Shown here one piece after another: positions 33,640 through 42,296 of a DNA stretch of 64,000 nucleotides. Positions within the stretch are counted from its first letter, which is position 1, and each line of letters opens with the position of its first letter. The DNA comes from Sphingomonas faeni. GTDB taxonomy: Bacteria; Pseudomonadota; Alphaproteobacteria; Sphingomonadales; Sphingomonadaceae. The stretch is taken from positions 186,001-250,000 of the forward strand of contig NZ_QAYE01000006.1 in assembly GCF_003053745.1 (NCBI RefSeq). Reading direction: 5' to 3'. The position numbers and the translations under genes were made by a program. The notes under the pieces were generated by a model. The model ran no database searches. It worked only from the letters and a program-made list of their open reading frames with translations, and was not told the DNA's origin.

Positions 33640-36618
33640 TTAGCCGAAGGTGCGCTGCCACCAGCCGCGGCGGGGGGCGCCGTCGGGGTCGTCGTTGGCG
33701 CCGTCGTTGGTGTCCGACGTCGCGACGTCCTGGGGCTGGACTTCTGCCTTGGGCGGGGTGGTTGCGATCGGCTCGGCGAGGGGCTCGCTGGTCGGGGCGG
33801 CATCGCCGGCATCGACCACGGCTGCCTTGCGCGGACGACCGCGGGGCTTGGCGACCTTGGCGGGCGCTTCCTCGACGACCGCCTCTTCAACCGCTGGGGC
33901 TTCGACCACCGCGTCCGACGCCTTGCGACGCGCACGCTTCGGCTTTGGCGCCAAGGCTTCGATGGTCTCGGCGGGCGTTGCGCTCACCTCTTCCATCGTT
34001 GCTTCTGCAACCGCTTCGCGACGACGACGACCGGGCTTCGGTGCGGCCGGCTCGGCCGCGACGGGCTCCGGAGCGATTGGCGCCGGGACCAAAGGCTCCG
34101 GTGCAACCGTCTCGGCGTCCGCTTCGACCGCGCGTGGCTTGCGACCACGGCGTGCCTTGGGGGCTGCATCGGCCACCGCCTCGGCGATGTTCGCCGCTGC
34201 GGCTGCCGCACGGGCACGCGGACGACGGCGCATCTTCGGACCCTCGGCGACTTCCGCCACCGGGGCTTCCTCGACGACCGGCTCGAACGCGGGCTCGTAA
34301 GGCGGCTCGGCGTAAGTCGACTCGACCGGCTCATACGCTTCCGGCTCAGGCGCCTCGGCGATCAGCTGGGCGTCGTCGACGCTGCTGACGGCGACCGACT
34401 GGCCGTTCTCGGCGCCCTGCTCGTTGCGGCGACCGCCACGACGTCCCCGACGACCGCGACGACGACGACCTTCGCCCTCTGCGCCATTGGCCTGCTCGGA
34501 TGGCGCACCAGCCGAGACCATTTCGCCACCGCCGACTTCGACGATGTCGCCCTCGACCTCGTCGATTTCCTCGACGTTGGTGTCGGCGTCCTCGAACGTG
34601 CCGTCCTCGTTGACGCCCTCTGCGGCACCCTCTTCACCCGGACGAGCGCGACCGCGACGACCGCGGCGACGGCGGCGCTTCTTGCCGCCTTCACCGTCCG
34701 CATCGCGAGCTTCACGGGGAGCACGCTGCTCGCCATTGCCTTCGCGGGGCTCACGACCCCCCTCACGACGGCGCGGCTGCTCGGCTTCAGTCTCCTCGAC
34801 TTCCTCTTCCTCGATCTCGTCCTCGATCTCCTCGGGAAGGTCGTCTTCGTCTTCCTCGATGATCTGGACGAACTTCGGCGCATGCGCAGGGGGCGGGCCG
34901 CTGGCCTCGACCGTCATGTGCGCGCCTTCCTCGTCCTGGCCGGGGATGATCTCGACGATCACGCCGTAGCGATCCTCGATCTCGGCGATGTCGGCGCGCT
35001 TGCGGTTGAGAATGTAGACCGCGGCTTCCTGGCTGGCGCGCAGGGTGAGCAGCGAACCGCGACCGCGGGCGGCCTCGTCCTCGATGAGGCGGAGTGCGGA
35101 GATGCCCGACGACGATGCGGTGCGAACGAGGCCGGTGCCCTCGCAATGCGGACAGGCGCGGGTCGACGCTTCGAGCACGCCGGTGCGGAGGCGCTGGCGG
35201 CTCATTTCCATGAGGCCGAACGACGAGATGCGGCCGATCTGGATGCGCGCGCGATCGTTCTTGAGCGCCTCCTTCATCGCCTTCTCGACCTTACGGACGT
35301 TGGAATTGTTATCCATGTCGATGAAGTCGATGACGACGAGCCCGGCCATGTCGCGCAGGCGGAGCTGGCGGCCGATTTCCTGTGCTGCCTCGAGGTTGGT
35401 CGCAGTCGCGGTCTGTTCGATCGAATGCTCACGTGTCGAACGGCCCGAGTTGATGTCGATCGAGACGAGCGCCTCGGTCGGGTTGATGACCAGATAGCCG
35501 CCCGATTTCAGCTGGACGACGGGGTGGTACATCGCGGCAAGCTGATCCTCGACGCCGGCACGCTGGAACAGCGGCACGGGGTCGGCGTAATGCTTGATGC
35601 GCCGCGCGTGCGTCGGCATCAGCAGGCGCATGAACTCGCGCGCCTGGCGATAGCCGTCCTCGCCCTCGACGATGACCTCTTCGATTTCCTTGTTGTAGAT
35701 GTCGCGGATCGCCCGCTTGATCAGGTCGCTGTCGCCGTAGACGAGCGCGGGGGCCGACGCCTTGAGCGTAGCTTCGCGGATGCCGTCCCACAGGCGGGCG
35801 AGGTAATCGAAATCGCGCTTGATCTCGACCTTCGAGCGCTGGAGGCCCGCGGTGCGGACGATGCAGCCCATCGACGGCGGCAGCTGCATGTCGGCCATGA
35901 TCGTCTTGAGGCGCTTGCGATCGCCCGCGTTGCTGATCTTCCGCGAGATGCCGCCGCCGTGCGACGTGTTCGGCATCAGCACGCAGTAGCGACCGGCAAG
36001 CGACAGGTATGTGGTCAGCGCCGCGCCCTTGTTGCCGCGCTCCTCCTTGACGACCTGGACGAGCAGCACCTGGCGGCGATGGATCACGTCCTGAATCTTG
36101 TAGCGGCGGCGCAGGTTCATGCGACGCTCGCGCAGGTCCTCGACCGCGGCATCGTCGGCGCTCGGCTTGCGCTTGCGACGGGGTGCTTCGCCCGCTTCGC
36201 CGCCTTCGAGTTCTTCGGCGACGTCGGGATCTACCCCGCCATCGTCCTCGAAGCGCTCGATGTCGTCCTCGTCGTCACCCTCTTCGTCATCCGAGTCGTA
36301 GTCGGCGCGCAGGGCGGCTTCCTCGGCGGCGTGCTCGGCTTCCTCACGGAGCAACGCGTCGCGATCTTCCTTGGGGATCTGGTAGTAATCGGGGTGGATC
36401 TCGCTGAATGCGAGGAAGCCGTGGCGATTGCCGCCGTAATCGATGAACGCCGCCTGGAGCGACGGCTCGACCCGCGTGACCTTGGCGAGGTAGATATTGC
36501 CCTTGAGCTGCTTGCGTTCGGCACTCTCGAAATCGAATTCCTCGATCCGGTTACCCTTGACGACTGCGATCCGGGTCTCTTCCCGGTGGCGTGCGTCGAT
36601 CAGCATGCGCGTTGTCAT
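33640..36618 (-). CDS. rne: Ribonuclease E
   Basis: Endoribonuclease and scaffold of the RNA degradosome; 992 aa from ATG 36618 (GGAG 8 nt upstream). The S1 domain (about 35-210) is interrupted by a very acidic insert (ADYDSDDEEGDDEDDIERFE) typical of alphaproteobacteria. The catalytic DNase I-like part holds SIDINSGRST and VVIDFIDMDNNSN, and the zinc-link is RACPHCEGTG (about 487-490). The C-terminal 450 residues are low-complexity, alternating acidic and Arg-rich tracts (KKRRRRRGRRGRARPGEEG). The end, RRGWWQRTFG, matches the GWW motif that binds PNPase in Caulobacter. A strong terminator follows; the 5' leader is long. Confidence 0.97.
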   Translation of the reverse strand: MTTRMLIDARHREETRIAVVKGNRIEEFDFESAERKQLKGNIYLAKVTRVEPSLQAAFIDYGGNRHGFLAFSEIHPDYYQIPKEDRDALLREEAEHAAEEAALRADYDSDDEEGDDEDDIERFEDDGGVDPDVAEELEGGEAGEAPRRKRKPSADDAAVEDLRERRMNLRRRYKIQDVIHRRQVLLVQVVKEERGNKGAALTTYLSLAGRYCVLMPNTSHGGGISRKISNAGDRKRLKTIMADMQLPPSMGCIVRTAGLQRSKVEIKRDFDYLARLWDGIREATLKASAPALVYGDSDLIKRAIRDIYNKEIEEVIVEGEDGYRQAREFMRLLMPTHARRIKHYADPVPLFQRAGVEDQLAAMYHPVVQLKSGGYLVINPTEALVSIDINSGRSTREHSIEQTATATNLEAAQEIGRQLRLRDMAGLVVIDFIDMDNNSNVRKVEKAMKEALKNDRARIQIGRISSFGLMEMSRQRLRTGVLEASTRACPHCEGTGLVRTASSSGISALRLIEDEAARGRGSLLTLRASQEAAVYILNRKRADIAEIEDRYGVIVEIIPGQDEEGAHMTVEASGPPPAHAPKFVQIIEEDEDDLPEEIEDEIEEEEVEETEAEQPRRREGGREPREGNGEQRAPREARDADGEGGKKRRRRRGRRGRARPGEEGAAEGVNEDGTFEDADTNVEEIDEVEGDIVEVGGGEMVSAGAPSEQANGAEGEGRRRRGRRGRRGGRRNEQGAENGQSVAVSSVDDAQLIAEAPEPEAYEPVESTYAEPPYEPAFEPVVEEAPVAEVAEGPKMRRRPRARAAAAAANIAEAVADAAPKARRGRKPRAVEADAETVAPEPLVPAPIAPEPVAAEPAAPKPGRRRREAVAEATMEEVSATPAETIEALAPKPKRARRKASDAVVEAPAVEEAVVEEAPAKVAKPRGRPRKAAVVDAGDAAPTSEPLAEPIATTPPKAEVQPQDVATSDTNDGANDDPDGAPRRGWWQRTFG

Positions 36619-37158
36619 TATAGATTCTCCGCGCGCGCGCCGGGCCTGTCGGCAGCCGTCGCGCGCTTGATGGTGGTGCGGTCGGGCACGGACGCCCGGA
36701 CTCGCGGATGGTATGCGAAACTGCCTCTGCGCGAAGTGCATGCCGCGGGAACTCTCCCTGCGGCGCCCGCACGACCGCGAGTCCGTCGGCGAAGGCCGGT
36801 CGGAGTGCGGGGCGGGGGGAATGCGTCATTCGAGCGTCAACCTGAATTGCCGCGCCGGCGAGAATCCGCTGGCGGGCGTCGAGACCGGCGCGTCGCTGGT
36901 AAAATCCAGGCGACACACGGCTGTACGACAGGACTAGCACTGCATACCCGATCTCGCAACTAGCCCCGGAACCGTCGCTTTCGTGGGCGTTTCGGCTCGA
37001 AATAGGGGCAGCGAGGCGCAGACTTGCCGGGGCGGCAGAGCCTTGCCGGCAAATACATGGCAAACGGCAAATTAACCGCACTGCGCAACCGCGTCTTGTG
37101 ATGCGAGGCGCTATCGCTCGCTCACAGAGATCGGATGTATCGATCAAAGGGGTGTAGC
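36619..37158. other. 540-bp divergent leader region between rne and amidase
   Basis: No gene or named repeat seen. It must contain both promoters. On the rne side the sequence starts with a run of alternating GCGCGCGC next to the ribosome site and has several short GC-rich dyads, as expected if rne has a long structured 5' UTR. Autoregulation by RNase E cleavage of its own leader is known in Enterobacteria; here it is only a possibility. Confidence 0.4.
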
Positions 37159-38400
37159 ATGGGTTTTCGCTGGACCGGCGGCAGGGCCGCACGGCAAGGA
37201 CGCGAGGTGTTGACGGTCATCGCCCTCATCGCCGGCTGGCTGGCGAGCGTTCCCGCCTGGGCGGCGACCGTGCAGAGCGTCGCGATCAGGGACGGGCGGA
37301 TCGTCATCCGCTTCGACGAGGCGGTCGGCGATGCCGCCAGCCGCGTGCTGACCGGCCCGCGCCAGATCGCGGTCGACGTGTCGGGCGCGTCTCCGGGGCG
37401 GGAGGTCGTGGGGCGCGGGCTGGTGACCGGCGTCACGCAGATGCGCAGTGGTCGGTCGGGGATGCGGATGGTGTTCGATCTGGCCGAGCCGGCGATCGTG
37501 ACCGACGGCGGGTTCGACTCCGACCGCCGCGAGCTGACGCTGGCGTTGCGCACGGTCGATTACGACCAGTTCGCGGAAGCCGGGATCGCCGGGCCGCTGA
37601 ACTTCTTCCCGTTCAATTTCGGGGCTGCGTCGCGGCCGAAGTACAAGGTGTCGGTGCCTGTGCCGCCCAAGGCGCGGGGCATGAAACTGCCGCGCGTGCA
37701 GGGCGACGATACGCGGCCGCTGGTGGTGATCGATGCGGGGCATGGCGGTGTCGATCCCGGTGCGATCGGGCCTAACGGGCTGCGCGAGAAGGACGTGACG
37801 CTGAAGGTCGCCAAGGCGATCCGCGACGAGTTGCTCGCGTCGGGGCGCGTACGCGTGGCGCTGACGCGCAACGACGACCGTTACCTGATCTTACGCGAGC
37901 GGTACGGCGTCGCGCGGCGGTTGAAGGGTGACCTGTTCATCTCGATCCATTGCGACAGCACGGGATCGGAGAACGCGACCGGAGCCACCGCGTACACGCT
38001 GTCCGAGGTGGCGTCCGACAAGGAGGCCGCTCGGCTGGCGGCGCGCGAGAACAAGGCGGACGTGATCTCGGGTGTAAATCTCGGCGAGGCGCCCGCGGAC
38101 GTGTCGTCGATCCTGATCGACCTGACGCAGCGCGAGACGATGAACGCCTCGGCGACCTTCGCGCGGTTGCTCGGGCGTGAGGCCAAGCCGTTGATGCCGT
38201 TGAAGGCGAACTTCCACCGGATGGCGTCGTTGATGGTCCTGAAGGCGCCGGACATGCCGTCGATCCTGTTCGAGACGGGGTATATCTCGAACCCGCAGGA
38301 CGCTGCGTTCCTGGATAGCGAGGAGGGGCGACACCGGATCGCGGAGAGCGTGACGCGGGCGGTCGAGGTGCATTTCGCGCGGCGGATGGCGGTTCGGTAG
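37159..38400 (+). CDS. amiC: N-acetylmuramoyl-L-alanine amidase (AmiC-like)
   Basis: Splits septal peptidoglycan during daughter-cell separation. ATG 37159 has AAGGGG 8 nt upstream; 413 aa. Signal peptide (VLTVIALIAGWLASVPAWAA), then an AMIN domain (about 35-130, VQSVAIRDGRIVIRFDEAV) that targets the septum, then the Amidase_3 domain. Zinc ligands are in VVIDAGHGGVDPG (His), LREKDVTLKVA (Glu) and LFISIHCDST (His), and the catalytic Glu in FETGYISNPQDAAFL. The inhibitory helix insert expected for EnvC/NlpD-regulated enzymes is around LTQRETMNASATFA. The downstream gap contains only repeat DNA. Confidence 0.93.
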   Translation: MGFRWTGGRAARQGREVLTVIALIAGWLASVPAWAATVQSVAIRDGRIVIRFDEAVGDAASRVLTGPRQIAVDVSGASPGREVVGRGLVTGVTQMRSGRSGMRMVFDLAEPAIVTDGGFDSDRRELTLALRTVDYDQFAEAGIAGPLNFFPFNFGAASRPKYKVSVPVPPKARGMKLPRVQGDDTRPLVVIDAGHGGVDPGAIGPNGLREKDVTLKVAKAIRDELLASGRVRVALTRNDDRYLILRERYGVARRLKGDLFISIHCDSTGSENATGATAYTLSEVASDKEAARLAARENKADVISGVNLGEAPADVSSILIDLTQRETMNASATFARLLGREAKPLMPLKANFHRMASLMVLKAPDMPSILFETGYISNPQDAAFLDSEEGRHRIAESVTRAVEVHFARRMAVR

Positions 38401-38439
38401 GTTTGGGTTGCGGGTTGGGCGAGGTCAGCCCGCCCTTAC

Positions 38440-38497
38440 CTTGTTCTCCCGCGAAGGCGGGAGCCCAGTCTGGACTCCCGCCTTCGCGGGAGAACAC
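38440..38497. repeat. Palindromic repeat, family B (copy 5)
   Basis: CTTGTTCTCCCGCGAAGGCG... and ...CCCGCCTTCGCGGGAGAACA, 40 nt after the amidase stop. Confidence 0.85.
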
Positions 38498-38574
38498 ACT
38501 AGTGACGGTCGATACGGTTTCCTCACGCCCCACATCATGTCACAAGTCGCCCGAATTGCTTTGAGGCTGACCAG

Positions 38575-40548
38575 ATGACCGACGCGACGCGGGGCGTAAC
38601 CGACACGGGTCCCGAGACCAGCATGCGCGAGCTTACGTTTCGCGGGATCGTGCTCGGCGGGATCATCACGCTGCTGTTCACCGCGGCCAACGTGTATCTC
38701 GGGCTCAAGATCGGGCTGACGTTCGCGACGTCGATCCCGGCTGCGGTGATCTCGATGGCAGTGCTGCGGTTGTTCAAGGATTCGACGATCCTCGAGAACA
38801 ACATCGTTCAGACCATCGCGTCCGCCGCCGGCACGCTGGCAGCGATCATCTTCGTGTTGCCGGGGCTGGTGATGATCGGCTGGTGGCAGGGCTTTCCGTT
38901 CTTCACGACTGCGGCGATCACGATGTTCGGCGGTGTGCTCGGCGTGCTGTTCTCGGTGCCGCTGCGCCGTGCGCTCGTCGTCGACACGGTGCTGCCGTAT
39001 CCGGAAGGCCGCGCGGCCGCCGAGGTGCTAAAGGTCGGCGCAGGTAGTCGTGAAGGCGGCGAGGAGAGTGCGCGCGGGCTGGGCATCATCGTCGCCAACG
39101 CGGTCGTCTCGGCGGGGTTCGCGATCCTGACGCAGACCAAGCTCGCCGCCGCGGAGGCCGCGACGTGGTTCCGCGTCGGCGCGGGTGCGACCGGGATCTC
39201 GGGCGGGCTGTCGTTCGCGTTGCTGGGCGCGGGACATCTGGTCGGCATCTCGGTCGGCATGGCGATGTTCGCGGGGGTGGTGATCGGGTGGTGGATATTG
39301 CTGCCGATCCTGACCTCGGGCGGGAGCGTCACCGGCACCGCCGAGGTGATCGCCAACACAGTGTTCCGCTCGGATGTCCGCTTCTTCGGCGCAGGCGTGA
39401 TCGGCGTCGCAGCGATCTGGACGTTGCTCAAGATCGCAGGCCCCGTTGTCGGCGGCGTGCGCTCGGCGCTGGCGGCGTCGGCAGCGAAGCGTGGCGGTGA
39501 AGTGTTGGCGCTGGAAGAGCGCGACATTCCGATCGGGATCGTCGGGATCGGTTCGCTCGCGATGCTGGTGCCGATCGGCATTCTGCTCTGGACCGTCTTG
39601 CAGGGCGGACCGCTGGAGGCGTCGGCGATCGGGCTGATCGCGGGGAGCCTAGTGTTCATCCTCGTCATCGGTCTCGTGATCGCGGCGGTCTGCGGGTACA
39701 TGGCGGGGCTGATCGGCGCGTCGAACTCGCCGGTGTCGGGAATCGGTATCCTGGCCATTCTCGCGGCGTCGATCCTGCTGGTGTCGTGGTTCGGCCGCGC
39801 GGTCGAGCCGGGCACGACGCAGGCGCTGGTCGCGTACGGGTTGATCGTGACGGGGATCGTGTTCGGGATCGCGACGATCTCGAACGACAATCTGCAGGAT
39901 CTGAAGACGGGCCAGCTGGTCGGTGCGACGCCTTGGAAGCAGCAGGTCGCGTTGCTGATCGGCGTGATGTTCGGCTCGATCGTCGTGCCGCCGGTGTTGA
40001 ACTTGCTGGGAAGCACGCTTGGGTTTGCTGGTGCGCCGGGGGCGGGGCCTAACGCGCTGGCGGCGCCTCAGGCGGCGCTGATCTCGGCGCTGGCGAAGGG
40101 TGTGCTGGGGGGCAATCTCAACTGGGCGATGATTGGCTATGGGGCACTGACTGGTGTGGTCGTGATCGCGGTTGATGAATTGCTCGGCAAGGCGGGGAAG
40201 CTGCGGCTGCCGCCGCTGGGCGTTGGGCTCGGTGTGTATCTGCCGATGTCGGTGACGTTGCCGGTGACGATCGGGGCGGTTGTGGGGTTTGCGTATGATC
40301 GCTGGGCGGACCGGGCTCGGGATCCTGAGTTGGCGAAGCGGATGGGGGTGCTGACGGCGACGGGGATGATCGTTGGGGAGTCGCTGTGGGGGGTCGCCTT
40401 TGCGGGGATCGTGTATTTGACCAACAAGGAGACGCCGTTGGCGCTTGTTGGGGACGGGTTTGCTAGCGTGGCGCTGATTGGCGGGACGCTGCTGTTCGCG
40501 GTGCTGACTTGGGTGATGTACCGGCGGACGATGGCGGCTTCGCGGTAG
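38575..40548 (+). CDS. OPT-family oligopeptide/metal-chelate transporter
   Basis: 657 aa with about 16 hydrophobic segments. N-terminus contains the OPT signature region ELTFRGIVLGGIITLLFTAA and NVYLGLKIGLTFATSIPAAV, followed by ENNIVQTIASAAGTLAAIIF; the later NSPVSGIGILAILAASILLV and DNLQDLKTGQLVGATPWKQQ are characteristic of bacterial OPT proteins. Expected to import di-, tri- or oligopeptides or metal chelates with protons. Single gene, bounded by repeats. Confidence 0.93.
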   Translation: MTDATRGVTDTGPETSMRELTFRGIVLGGIITLLFTAANVYLGLKIGLTFATSIPAAVISMAVLRLFKDSTILENNIVQTIASAAGTLAAIIFVLPGLVMIGWWQGFPFFTTAAITMFGGVLGVLFSVPLRRALVVDTVLPYPEGRAAAEVLKVGAGSREGGEESARGLGIIVANAVVSAGFAILTQTKLAAAEAATWFRVGAGATGISGGLSFALLGAGHLVGISVGMAMFAGVVIGWWILLPILTSGGSVTGTAEVIANTVFRSDVRFFGAGVIGVAAIWTLLKIAGPVVGGVRSALAASAAKRGGEVLALEERDIPIGIVGIGSLAMLVPIGILLWTVLQGGPLEASAIGLIAGSLVFILVIGLVIAAVCGYMAGLIGASNSPVSGIGILAILAASILLVSWFGRAVEPGTTQALVAYGLIVTGIVFGIATISNDNLQDLKTGQLVGATPWKQQVALLIGVMFGSIVVPPVLNLLGSTLGFAGAPGAGPNALAAPQAALISALAKGVLGGNLNWAMIGYGALTGVVVIAVDELLGKAGKLRLPPLGVGLGVYLPMSVTLPVTIGAVVGFAYDRWADRARDPELAKRMGVLTATGMIVGESLWGVAFAGIVYLTNKETPLALVGDGFASVALIGGTLLFAVLTWVMYRRTMAASR

Positions 40549-40555
40549 GCGCGTG

Positions 40556-40621
40556 CCCTCACCCTTCCCACCCGGCAAGCGCCGGGCGGGCCCCTTCCCT
40601 CTCCCCGAGGGGAGAGGGGGT
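40556..40621. repeat. Palindromic repeat, family F (intergenic copy)
   Basis: CCTCACCCTTCCCACCCGGC ... CCCTCTCCCCGAGGGGAGAG. Same CCTCACCC and CTCTCCCC building blocks as the element inside ileS at 53215-53318, but shorter and less symmetrical. Confidence 0.7.
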
Positions 40622-40628
40622 AAGTGAG

Positions 40629-40688
40629 CTTGTTTCCCCGCGAAGGCGGGGATCCAGACTGGGCTCCCGCCTTCGCGGGAGAACAAGG
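40629..40688. repeat. Palindromic repeat, family B (copy 6)
   Basis: CTTGTTTCCCCGCGAAGGCG... and ...CCGCCTTCGCGGGAGAACAA, directly after the family F element. Confidence 0.85.
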
Positions 40689-40695
40689 CCCTTTC

Positions 40696-40846
40696 CCGTT
40701 CGTGCTGAGTAGAGACCGAGTAGCTGCGTCAGCAGCGTATCGAGGGCGCGTATCGAAGCAGGGGTTCCGCGCGCCAACCTGTCCTTCGATACGCCCTCTC
40801 GATACGCTGCAAGAGCAGCTACTCGATGGCTACTCAGGACGAACGG
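40696..40846. repeat. Long inverted repeat, family G
   Basis: About 150 bp. The left arm has CGTTCGTGCTGAGTAG, GAGTAGCTGC and GTATCGAGGGCGCGTATCGA; the right arm has the complements, ending GGCTACTCAGGACGAACGG. This is the CTTCGATACG...CTACTCAGGACGAAC type of repeat found in many high-GC proteobacteria. It completes the 400-bp gap 40549-40948, in which no gene was seen. Confidence 0.8.
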
Positions 40847-40948
40847 AAGGGGTGGAACGAAGGGGGGAAACGGAAGAGGAGATGGAACGGAGGACGGGCG
40901 CAACGGAGGACGGGTGAGCGCCCGCTCCATTGAGCCACGCCCCCCCCC

Positions 40949-42232
40949 TCACTTCATCGCAGCAAGCATGTCCTTGATCGGCACGAACGCGAAGCCCACC
41001 GAGCTGTCGGCGATCCCGTACGGCATGAAGATCGTATCCCCGTGCTTCAACGCGCCGCAGCTATAGACGACGTTGGGCACATACCCCTCGCGGTCCTGGT
41101 CCTTCGCCGCCAGGATCGGCTGGCTCGTCCGGCCGATCACCTTAGACGGATCGTCCTTGTCGAGGAGCACCGCGCCGATCGAATATTTCCGCATCGCGCC
41201 GACGCCGTGCGTCAGCAGAAGCCAGCCCTCGTCGAGCTCGATCGGCGGACCGCAATTGCCGATCTGCACCAGCTCCCACGGATATTCGGGCGTCAGGATC
41301 TTCTCGCCATCGTCCCAGTCGGTCAGCGTGTCGGACTTGAGCAGGAACAGGTTTTCGCCGTCCTGCCGGCCGATCATCATGTACTGGCCGTTCACCTTCC
41401 GTGGGAACAGCGCCATGCCCTTGTTGCGCGCGGCCGGGCCGGTCATCGGCACGAGGTCGAACGCGCGGAAATCGCGGGTACGCATCAGTTCGGACTGGAT
41501 CACCGAGCCGTTATACGCGGTGTAGGTGCCGATCCACTCGTAATCGCCGTCGTCGTGCTGGAAGCGGACGATGCGGAGATCCTCGAGGCCTTTCGACTGC
41601 GCCTGCGTGATCGGGAAGATCACCGTGCCGCTCAGCGTGCTGTCGCGGTGGCGATAGACGGTGACGGGGCCGATCGGCATCTCGTCCTCGCCGCTGCCGA
41701 CCGCATCGGTCGCGGTCGCGAACGGCGGCTCGGGCGCGAGCTTCATCTGGTTTTCGCAGGTGATGATGCCTTCGCGGAACGCGACCGACGAGATGTGACC
41801 CTCGCCGACCGCGCGCAGGCTCATCAGGATCCGCATCGAGCCCGGCGGCATGCCCGACTGGTCGAAATGCGGCACCGCGCTGGGGTTCATCAGCGCAGCG
41901 GCGGCATAGCTGTATTCGTGGCAGAAATACGCGCCGATCAGCTGGCGCTTCTCGTCGCCGATCTCCGCACCGTTCAGCCCGAGCATGTCCTCGATCTGGT
42001 CGTAGCGCGTCATGAACACGCGGCGCGTCTGCCAGTGGCGTGCCTCGAAATCCTTCAGCACGACCTCGAGCTGCGCGCGCGCCTGTGCGGGCGACATTTC
42101 CAGCACTTCGCCGACGAGCCGCTCGGTACGGCTCGGCGCGCCGCCATGACCGCCCCAGGCGATATGGAACGGCCGCACGACGACACGCGAAGGGTCCGCG
42201 TGCAGCCGCAGCTGGTGGTTGAACAGATCCAT
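40949..42232 (-). CDS. GH130-family glycoside phosphorylase
   Basis: 427 aa from ATG 42232 (MDLFNHQLRLHADPSRVVVR). A five-bladed propeller enzyme of the GH130 type, which reversibly phosphorolyse beta-mannosidic linkages. Visible family sequences include VVVRPFHIAW (phosphate/sugar site near the start), SSVAFREGIITCENQM, MRTRDFRAFDLVPMTGPAAR, NKGMALFPRKVNGQYMMIGR and GPPIELDEGWLLLTHGVGAM. Residues with a signal peptide are absent, so it is cytoplasmic. It follows the glycosyltransferase fusion gene by 64 nt and is surely co-transcribed. The exact linkage (beta-1,2 or beta-1,4 mannose) cannot be read from sequence. Confidence 0.85.
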   Translation of the reverse strand: MDLFNHQLRLHADPSRVVVRPFHIAWGGHGGAPSRTERLVGEVLEMSPAQARAQLEVVLKDFEARHWQTRRVFMTRYDQIEDMLGLNGAEIGDEKRQLIGAYFCHEYSYAAAALMNPSAVPHFDQSGMPPGSMRILMSLRAVGEGHISSVAFREGIITCENQMKLAPEPPFATATDAVGSGEDEMPIGPVTVYRHRDSTLSGTVIFPITQAQSKGLEDLRIVRFQHDDGDYEWIGTYTAYNGSVIQSELMRTRDFRAFDLVPMTGPAARNKGMALFPRKVNGQYMMIGRQDGENLFLLKSDTLTDWDDGEKILTPEYPWELVQIGNCGPPIELDEGWLLLTHGVGAMRKYSIGAVLLDKDDPSKVIGRTSQPILAAKDQDREGYVPNVVYSCGALKHGDTIFMPYGIADSSVGFAFVPIKDMLAAMK

Positions 42233-42296
42233 CGTAGCAGTGCCCCGCGTCGTTCCACTCAGCGCACCGTCGCCTGTCAGGCTGTCTCTAGCGTGG

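Noticed and set aside
34882..36963. Long plus-strand frame opposite rne
   Set aside because: Composition is that of an antisense shadow; rne has all family motifs in the other strand.
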